A stretch of 5,057 bases of DNA from Burkholderiaceae bacterium (GTDB taxonomy: Bacteria > Pseudomonadota > Gammaproteobacteria > Burkholderiales > Burkholderiaceae): assembly GCA_022701845.1 (NCBI GenBank), contig JAKONS010000388.1, positions 1 to 5,057 on the forward strand. Direction: 5' to 3'. The notes under the pieces were generated by a model. The model saw only the letters and a program-made list of their open reading frames with translations, did not search any database and was not told where the DNA came from. Shown here one piece after another: positions 1 through 5,057 of the stretch. Each line of letters opens with the position of its first letter. Position 1 is the stretch's first letter. The translations under genes were made by a program, and so were the position numbers.

Positions 1-954
1 GCGCTGGAGGCCGAAGCCGAGGCCGGCGCACGGCGGGCCGAGGCGGTGAAAACCACGATCCGCGATCTGAAGACCCAGGTCGGCGCCATCACCGACGCGC
101 CGCTGCTGAAAGCCGACCTCGCCGCCCGCATCGCCGCCGCCGGCAAGCTGCCCGACAGCCAGGTGGCCGATGCCGAGCAGGCGCTGCGTGCCGTCTCGCT
201 GCTGGTGACCGCCGCGGCCGACGCGCCCCGGCGTGCATCGCTCAACGACAAGGCGGCGAGCGACGCGCAGGTCGCGGCACTCGACAAGGCGAATTTCGAC
301 GCCTCGGTGGACGTGTTCTCCAAGCATCTGCAGCGCGAGGCCAAGGCGGTGCACGACGGCTTCAGCCGGCTGGCCACCGATCGCAACGACACCCTGCACG
401 ACCAGATCTCGAAGCATCTCGACGACGCGGTGAAGGACGGCAAGACCGGCAACTACGCCGCCGCGCGCGAGAAGCTGCGCCTGGCCGAGGCCTCTGCGCG
501 GCTGTTCATCGCCAACCCCTACCAGCCGCATGTGGCCGCGCGCAAGGCGGTCACCCTCTGCAGCAACGCCTGGAAAGCGGCGGTCGGCGCCTACCTGAAG
601 GACCTGCTCGCCCTGAAGGCGGCGATCGTGGCGGCCAACGCCAGCGGCGAAAAGGCCAGCGACGCCGAGCTGCAGGCCGCGCTCGATGCGCTGGCGCCGC
701 TCAACACCCTGTTCAACCCGGCGGCTTTCGAGCATCCGGCGGCGCAGATGCAGGTCTCGCCCAAGAGCCCCGCCGAAGCCCATGCGCGCGTGACCACCAA
801 GGAACTTGCATTGATGCATGTGCAGCGTCTGCAGCGCGTGCTGGCCGAGAACCGGCTGGTGCAGACCGCCGCCGAAAACCCCTTTAAGAACGTCCCCACC
901 GCCCCGTTGATGCAGGCCCTGCAAAGCGTCAACGGCGCATTCCTCGCCAGCTGA
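1..954 (+). CDS. Ala-rich all-helical protein of unknown function, 5'-truncated by window edge
   Basis: I do not recognise this family. The frame is open to base 1 and encodes Ala/Glu/Arg-rich helix (ALEAEAEAGARRAEA) directly before the GTG at 46, with no ribosome binding site there, so 46 is unlikely to be the start and the gene begins outside the window. The visible 317 residues are almost wholly predicted helix, rich in Ala, Leu, Lys, Asp and Glu, with no signal peptide, membrane segment or catalytic motif. Two parts resemble each other: about visible residues 16-74 and 194-241 both run from an I/L-x-x-LK-x-x-V/I motif to a DAE-x-x-ALxAL-like helix, suggesting degenerate helical-hairpin repeats. 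The middle has GNYAAAREKLRLAEA (about residues 150-164), a TPR-like pattern. The TGA ends 18 bases before the next gene on the same strand, so the two are probably co-transcribed. A scaffold or coiled-coil role is inference. Coding is confident, function is not. Confidence 0.85.
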   Translation, partial: ALEAEAEAGARRAEAVKTTIRDLKTQVGAITDAPLLKADLAARIAAAGKLPDSQVADAEQALRAVSLLVTAAADAPRRASLNDKAASDAQVAALDKANFDASVDVFSKHLQREAKAVHDGFSRLATDRNDTLHDQISKHLDDAVKDGKTGNYAAAREKLRLAEASARLFIANPYQPHVAARKAVTLCSNAWKAAVGAYLKDLLALKAAIVAANASGEKASDAELQAALDALAPLNTLFNPAAFEHPAAQMQVSPKSPAEAHARVTTKELALMHVQRLQRVLAENRLVQTAAENPFKNVPTAPLMQALQSVNGAFLAS

Positions 955-958
955 CCCC

Positions 959-962
959 GGAG
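959..962 (+). promoter_or_regulatory. Ribosome binding site GGAG for the 915-residue gene
   Basis: GGAG lies 10 bases before the ATG at 973, in the short gap after the upstream TGA. The spacing is slightly long but acceptable, and it supports 973 as the start. No room for a separate promoter is seen in the 18-base gap, which favours transcription from upstream. Confidence 0.6.
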
Positions 963-972
963 CCGAACGAAC

Positions 973-3720
973 ATGGACTCGACACAAACCGCATGGCTGG
1001 CCCGGCTCGCCGGCGCCCAGGCCGCCCAGCAGGCGCTCGACCGGCGCGAATCGGCGAAACGGGCATTGCTCGCCAAGCTGGCCTCCGACCGCGAGCGCTC
1101 CGCCGGGGTGATCCAGGCCGGCAGCGATCTGACGATGGTCGACAAGAAGGGCAAGCAGCAGCAAACCCTCGACCTGGCGTCGCGCGACCAGACCGAGGAG
1201 TTCGACCTGGACGAGCAACGCGACGGTTTCGCCATCGCCGACGCCTTCGGCAAGGTCGAGGAATGGGACCCGGAGACCGGCACCCAGGCGCAGTTCGAGA
1301 AGCACCTGGAGACCGCGCGGCGCGTCAGCATGGCGGTCTACGAGATGGAATCGGCCATGACCGACGAGCTCGACGCGGACGGCAAGCCGGTGATGGAAGA
1401 CGGCCCGAACGGCACCCGCCAGGCGCGCCGCACCCGGCTGTTCCAGGACGAGGACATCGCCACCGAGCTCTACGACCCGATGCGGCGCATCGGCCTCATC
1501 GCCGAGACCAGCATCCCCGACAAGTTCAGCCGCACCAAGGAGATGCTCGACGGCAGCTTCGCGGCCTATGGCGACCGGCTGAAAAAAGACAAGAAGGGCC
1601 TGGGCAAGCGCCTGTATGACGAGAACATCGGCCTGGTGACCAAGACCGTCGCCTCCAGCCTGGCGGTGGTCACCGGCCACCTGCAGCTCGACCAGATGGC
1701 CCGCAGCTCCGGCGACGACCTGAAGACCGGCTTCAACCCGCGCGACAACATCGAATCGATCAAGCGCAGCCTGGGCGAGATACCGAAGGAAGACGGCACA
1801 TTCGCCACCCGGGCCGACATCGACCTGGCACGCCTGGGCTTCGCCGGCCAGGCGATGACTTTCGCGACCGACGTGCTGATGGAGGCCGAGAAGGACGTCG
1901 GCAGCGCGCTGGCCTCGGCACCGCCCGAGGCCGCCGAGCGCATCGCCGCGGCCGGCAAGCTGACCACGATGCTGGTCGGCGCCGCGTCGGCCGCGCTGTC
2001 GGGCCCGTTCGCGGCCAGCGGCATGGCGCTCGACGTGGGCGCGACCTTCGGCACCGAGGTGAAGCCGGCGGTGATCGTGCGGCTGCTGCAGGCGGTCGCG
2101 TTCGAGGCGCCGGCGGTCGCGGCCATCTCGGCTGAACTCGGCCGCGCCTGCCGCGACACGCTGCTCAAGCTGAACCCGGGCGCGGTGGCCTCCCTGCCGG
2201 ACCCGACCGCGCTGTTCCGGTCTGCCGGCGACGCCATCGTGTCGGCGCTGGCCGGGCAGCCCGATGCCGCGGCCGTAGTGGCGGCCTTCGCGGGCGGCGA
2301 GCTGGCGCAGGCGGTCGAGCTCTATGCCGCCGCGCTGAAAAGCGCCTGCGACAGCGCCGTCACGCCGGCGCTGAAGGCGGCGCTGGACACCGATGCGATG
2401 CGCGGTCAGGTGATGGTGAAGGCCGCCGACGCGATGACCGCCGCCTTCACCGCCCCGGCGCAGGCCGAGACGGTGCCCGACGACACCGCCCGGGACCACG
2501 ACCGCCTCATCGGCGGCCATCTGCCGAAATGGGAGAAGACCCCGGGCGGCTGGGTCTGCACCGTCTGCCAGTCGCTGGCCAACAGCACCGGCTATGTCGA
2601 CCCGCAAATCTTCGCCGGCATCATCGAAGCCAAGATCGCCCGGCTGGAGCGCGACCAGGCCCTGATGAAATGGGGCTCCACCCTGGTCGGCCTGGGCATC
2701 GACACCGCGGCCAACTTCATCGCGCCGCTGGCGATCGCGGGATGCGCCGTCAAGGTGGCCCGCAACCTGGTCGAGGCCGGCACCCGCACCCGCGACATGG
2801 TGCGTTTCATCGAGGATCGCGAGGGCATGTTCAACGCGGCCAGCGCGTTCTCGGCGCCGGTCACCAAGTTCATCCACAACGCGGTGATGCAGCAGGCGCA
2901 CTTTTATGCGAACGCCGCTTTCGAGGCGGCCAAGATGATCGGCGCCATCCTGCAGGTCTCCGGCGCGGTGGTGGCGCCGGCCGGGGTGCTGACCACCGCG
3001 GCCGCGTCGATGGCCCAGGCCTGCGAGGCGGTGCTCTACGAGCTGGCCAAGCGCATCGACATGGAAGTGGGCTGGCAGACCTACCGGCAGGCCCTGGCGC
3101 GGCGCGAGAACCGCAAGCTGGGCCTGATCGCCCTGAAACGCAACGCGACCATCGCCAAGTATTCGGTGGCCTGGGGCGCGGTCGTGCGGAAGGACCCGCT
3201 GGTGGCCGACTTCATGGACGCCTGCGGCCTCACCGCCGATTCGCTGAAGGACCCCGGCGCGAAGATCGACCTGGTGGTGAAGTACCTCGAGACCCGCATG
3301 CCGGAAGACGTCGTCGTCACCGGCCGGTCGGCCGAGGGCCCGGTGGCGGCCTGGGCGCCGGCCTCGGTCGCCCTCACGCCCGCGTCGTGGATCGCGGTCA
3401 AGGCGCGCGGCGAGAGCCGCGGCGGCATCAAGCCGCAGGACACCCGCTCGTTCGAACTGGCCTTGAAGCGATATGCCGACGCGCTGCCGGCCTGGGAGCG
3501 CGCCGCCACCGCCACCCCGCCGACGCTCGACCAGGCCGCCTACGACGCGATGCACTCGGCGCTGAACCGGCTGCACCTGACGCTCGATGCGGTGAGCACC
3601 GAACGCCTCGGCGGCGGCCACAGCCCCGAGATGGAAAACGTCAAGGAAAGCTTCAAGCAGCTGATCTCCGCCGCGCAGAAAACCGCACGCGGCTGGGCGC
3701 CGCGACCGGCGACGCCCTGA
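973..3720 (+). CDS. Large uncharacterised protein with Gly/Ala-rich hydrophobic segments and a possible His/Cys metal site
   Basis: This is a complete 915-residue gene with an ATG start and a GGAG 10 bases upstream. I do not recognise a named family. No signal peptide is seen; the N-terminus (about 1-45) is amphipathic helix. Residues 155-196 form a motif-dense block (RLFQDEDIATELYDPM, then IPDKFSR), followed by a basic patch at 202-213. Hydrophobic Gly/Ala-rich segments lie at about 330-356, 567-593 and 655-690; they resemble hairpins that insert into or pack against membranes more than classic transmembrane helices. Between the first two are H509, H516, C529 and C532 (WVCTVC), a possible zinc site. 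Residues 701-785 form a second dense block (NRKLGL, RNATIAKY, DACGL, KYLETRMPED) that looks like a conserved domain. The C-terminus is helical. It sits 18 bases after a helical-repeat gene and converges on a kinase gene. It could be a secreted or injected effector, or a structural or tail-associated protein; both are inference. Confidence 0.93.
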   Translation: MDSTQTAWLARLAGAQAAQQALDRRESAKRALLAKLASDRERSAGVIQAGSDLTMVDKKGKQQQTLDLASRDQTEEFDLDEQRDGFAIADAFGKVEEWDPETGTQAQFEKHLETARRVSMAVYEMESAMTDELDADGKPVMEDGPNGTRQARRTRLFQDEDIATELYDPMRRIGLIAETSIPDKFSRTKEMLDGSFAAYGDRLKKDKKGLGKRLYDENIGLVTKTVASSLAVVTGHLQLDQMARSSGDDLKTGFNPRDNIESIKRSLGEIPKEDGTFATRADIDLARLGFAGQAMTFATDVLMEAEKDVGSALASAPPEAAERIAAAGKLTTMLVGAASAALSGPFAASGMALDVGATFGTEVKPAVIVRLLQAVAFEAPAVAAISAELGRACRDTLLKLNPGAVASLPDPTALFRSAGDAIVSALAGQPDAAAVVAAFAGGELAQAVELYAAALKSACDSAVTPALKAALDTDAMRGQVMVKAADAMTAAFTAPAQAETVPDDTARDHDRLIGGHLPKWEKTPGGWVCTVCQSLANSTGYVDPQIFAGIIEAKIARLERDQALMKWGSTLVGLGIDTAANFIAPLAIAGCAVKVARNLVEAGTRTRDMVRFIEDREGMFNAASAFSAPVTKFIHNAVMQQAHFYANAAFEAAKMIGAILQVSGAVVAPAGVLTTAAASMAQACEAVLYELAKRIDMEVGWQTYRQALARRENRKLGLIALKRNATIAKYSVAWGAVVRKDPLVADFMDACGLTADSLKDPGAKIDLVVKYLETRMPEDVVVTGRSAEGPVAAWAPASVALTPASWIAVKARGESRGGIKPQDTRSFELALKRYADALPAWERAATATPPTLDQAAYDAMHSALNRLHLTLDAVSTERLGGGHSPEMENVKESFKQLISAAQKTARGWAPRPATP

Positions 3721-3725
3721 GCGCC

Positions 3726-3752
3726 CGCCGGGCCCGGCGCTGCGGCCCGGCG
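3726..3752. terminator. GC-rich hairpin between convergent genes, possible bidirectional terminator
   Basis: The arms CGCCGGGCC (3726-3734) and GGCCCGGCG (3744-3752) are perfect reverse complements, giving a 9-bp all-G/C stem with a 9-base loop. The hairpin fills most of the 33-base gap between the stop codons of two facing genes, the usual place for a shared terminator. Neither strand has a T-run after the stem, so it is not a canonical intrinsic terminator. It may pause polymerase, stabilise RNA 3' ends, or act with Rho. A 12-base palindrome (GCCGGGCCCGGC, 3727-3738) overlaps the left arm and offers an alternative fold. Confidence 0.45.
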
Positions 3753-3753
3753 C

Positions 3754-5057
3754 TCAGCCGAGGGCGGCGAGCTCGCGCTGCAGGGCGGGGCGGTCTTTCT
3801 CCGCGACGCCCTCGACCAGCAGGGCGACGAAGCGGCCCCGGTCGCCGCCGCTCTGGTCGGCGGCGCGCTTGGCCAGCACCCGGGCGATCGGGCCGAGGTG
3901 TTTGGTCAGCGCCTGGACCGCGCGGGCCTTGAAGTCGTCGTCCAGGGGCGCGGCGACCGGCGTGGCGGCAGAGGGCGCGCCCGGCCGCAGCTGCGTCGGC
4001 ACCGGCGTGCCGCCGAAGGCGGTGCCGACCGGCGCCGCCACGCTGCCCACGGTGGCGGCGGCGATGAACTGCTGGCGTTTGGCCGGCTCCGGAATGTGCA
4101 CCGACACCGCGGCGGCCAGCCCCGCGACATCGGTGCTGCCGGCCGCCACCGCCTTGCGCACCATGAAACGCGCCATCGGCCCGATATGGCTGGCCAGTGC
4201 CTTTTCCACCCGGCCGAAGGCGATCGGGTCCCAGCCGGTGGGTACCGCGGTCGCCGCCAGCGAGGTGGGCGCGGCACCCGAAGGCGCGGCGGCCGGCCCC
4301 GGCGTGGCCGCGGCCACGGTGCGCGCCCACTGGCCGGGCGCGACGATCACCGTGGCGTCGTCGGGGGCGGCTGGCGCGGGCGCGGCGCGGGCCGGCGCCA
4401 CCCCGTTGGCGATGTCGAGCAGCGCCTGGCGCATCGCCTGCGCGCTGGCGAAACGGGCCGCCGGCTGCTTGGCGATGGCGCGCGCCACCACCGCGTCGTA
4501 GGCGGCCGGGCGCCGGCCGTCGGTGACCAGGCTGGGGGCCGGCGGCTCCTCGTTGAGGATCTTGTACATCACCGTCTCCGAGGCGCCGGTGAAGGGCGCC
4601 TTGCCGGTGAGCAGGCGATACAGCAGCACCCCGCAGGCGAACAGGTCGGCCCGGTGGTCGATGTCGTCGCCCATGTACTGCTCCGGCGCCATGTAGCCGG
4701 GCGTGCCGATCATCGAGGACACCTGGGTCAGCCCGGCGTTCTGGATGCGGGCGATGCCGAAATCGGTCAGCTTGACCTGGCCGGCGGCGGTGAGGATCAG
4801 GTTGGCCGGCTTGATGTCGCGGTGCCACACGCCCTGCTCGTGGGCGGCGGCGAGAGCCCCCAGCAGCTGATCCATGATGCGCAGCAGCTGCGGCTCGTCC
4901 ATCTGCGGCGTGCCGGCCAGCACCTGGTCCAGGTTGCGGCCCTGCACGTATTCCATCGCGATGAAGGCGGCGTCGTCGTTCTCGCCGAACTCGTAGATCG
5001 CGACCACGCCCGGATGGGCGATGCGGCCCACCGCCTGGGCCTCGTTGCGAAACCGCG
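3754..5057 (-). CDS. Hanks-type serine/threonine protein kinase with duplicated C-terminal domain, N-lobe cut by window edge
   Basis: This enzyme phosphorylates Ser/Thr of protein substrates using ATP. The frame is open through the right edge: codons before the GTG at 5031 read RFRNEAQAV, a typical helix-C sequence with its conserved Glu (visible residue 5). The GTG is therefore internal, and the P-loop and VAxK lysine lie outside. Among 433 visible residues are HRDIKPANL (78-86; catalytic D80, K82, N85), DFG (98-100), an activation segment with T110, S113, S114 and T118, APE (123-125), the helix-F Asp (D137) and the subdomain XI Arg (R201). The domain ends near 216, so all visible catalytic residues are intact and it should be active (RD type). 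A Pro/Ala-rich linker (219-273) includes DDATVIV (232-238). Two copies of a helical domain follow (276-332, 372-431), separated by a second Pro-rich linker. No transmembrane helix is seen in this part, so it is probably cytoplasmic. It converges on the 915-residue gene. Confidence 0.95.
   Translation of the reverse strand, partial: RFRNEAQAVGRIAHPGVVAIYEFGENDDAAFIAMEYVQGRNLDQVLAGTPQMDEPQLLRIMDQLLGALAAAHEQGVWHRDIKPANLILTAAGQVKLTDFGIARIQNAGLTQVSSMIGTPGYMAPEQYMGDDIDHRADLFACGVLLYRLLTGKAPFTGASETVMYKILNEEPPAPSLVTDGRRPAAYDAVVARAIAKQPAARFASAQAMRQALLDIANGVAPARAAPAPAAPDDATVIVAPGQWARTVAAATPGPAAAPSGAAPTSLAATAVPTGWDPIAFGRVEKALASHIGPMARFMVRKAVAAGSTDVAGLAAAVSVHIPEPAKRQQFIAAATVGSVAAPVGTAFGGTPVPTQLRPGAPSAATPVAAPLDDDFKARAVQALTKHLGPIARVLAKRAADQSGGDRGRFVALLVEGVAEKDRPALQRELAALG
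3763..3939 (-). repeat. Second copy of the kinase C-terminal helical domain
   Basis: Visible kinase residues 373-431 contain AVQALTKHLGPIARVLAKRA, then a helix ending in KDRPALQREL near the C-terminus. It aligns with the first copy over the AL-x-x-H-[IL]-GP-[MI]-AR core and the trailing charged helix, so the two look like an old internal duplication. The copies are diverged at DNA level, so this is not a recent tandem repeat. Confidence 0.7.
4060..4224 (-). repeat. First copy of the kinase C-terminal helical domain
   Basis: Visible kinase residues 278-332 contain VEKALASHIGPMARFMVRKA, then a helix ending in a PEPAKRQQFI motif. The core AL-x-x-H-[IL]-GP-[MI]-AR and a following [RK]-[KR]-A are shared with the second copy. 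Similar tails occur on other bacterial Ser/Thr kinases, from memory and without a search; the role may be protein-protein contact or dimerisation. Confidence 0.7.

Noticed and set aside
46..48. GTG as start of the first gene
   Set aside because: The frame is open upstream to the window edge with continuous helical coding, and no ribosome binding site precedes it at proper spacing.
591..1331. 246-codon minus-strand open frame spanning the junction of the two plus-strand genes
   Set aside because: Ser/Arg/Cys/Ala-rich antisense product with no family motif; it covers the natural intergenic gap and ribosome binding site of the real genes.
1354..1400. EF-hand-like calcium loop (DELDADGKPVMED) in the large protein
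   Set aside because: The spacing only partly fits the 12-residue loop, the first position is Glu, the last is Asp, and position 8 is Pro, so it is more likely a simple acidic loop.
1566..2237. 223-codon minus-strand open frame opposite the hydrophobic part of the large gene
   Set aside because: Antisense shadow in GC-rich coding DNA; low-complexity Ser/Ala/Arg content.
2529..3932. 467-codon plus-strand open frame running through the 915-residue gene and the convergent gap into the kinase
   Set aside because: Its product is dominated by Arg, Gly, Pro, Ala and His, the usual result of reading GC-rich DNA in a shifted frame. It overlaps two well-supported genes and crosses the hairpin.
3653..4828. 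391-codon minus-strand open frame within the kinase gene
   Set aside because: It is a shifted frame of the kinase gene, Arg/Gly/Ala/Pro-rich with no recognisable motif, whereas the other frame has HRD, DFG and APE.
5029..5031. GTG as start of the kinase
   Set aside because: Codons before it encode the helix-C sequence with its conserved Glu, so the gene continues beyond the window; a start here would lack the ATP-binding N-lobe.

Overview
The window is very GC-rich, with codon third positions almost all G or C. It is tightly packed: only about 50 bases lie outside the three genes I support. It reads as chromosomal DNA of a GC-rich proteobacterium. The Hanks-type kinase, with its Pro/Ala-rich tail, would fit Burkholderiales or a related betaproteobacterial group, but that placement is inference and not firm. 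No tRNA, rRNA, CRISPR array, insertion sequence or attachment site is visible.

Layout. Bases 1-954 (+) hold the 3' part of an Ala-rich, all-helical protein whose reading frame is open to the left edge, so its true start lies outside. After an 18-base gap containing a GGAG ribosome binding site comes a complete 915-codon gene (973-3720, +). Its product is a large protein of unrecognised family, with no signal peptide, three Gly/Ala-rich hydrophobic segments, a possible His/Cys metal site, and two motif-dense blocks that look like conserved domains. A 33-base convergent gap (3721-3753) contains a strong GC hairpin. Facing it on the minus strand (3754-5057, cut by the right edge) is a serine/threonine protein kinase. 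Its catalytic core is intact apart from the missing N-lobe, and its tail carries a Pro/Ala-rich linker and two copies of a small helical domain.

How they may work together. The two plus-strand genes are closely spaced and probably co-transcribed, so their products may act together; the first looks like a scaffold or coiled-coil protein, the second like a large membrane-interacting or secreted-type protein. The kinase is on the opposite strand and so not in the same transcript. Such kinases often sit beside secretion-system or contractile-injection loci and act through FHA-domain partners, so a regulatory link is plausible, but nothing in this window proves it. The most novel-looking item is the 915-residue protein, together with its helical upstream partner.
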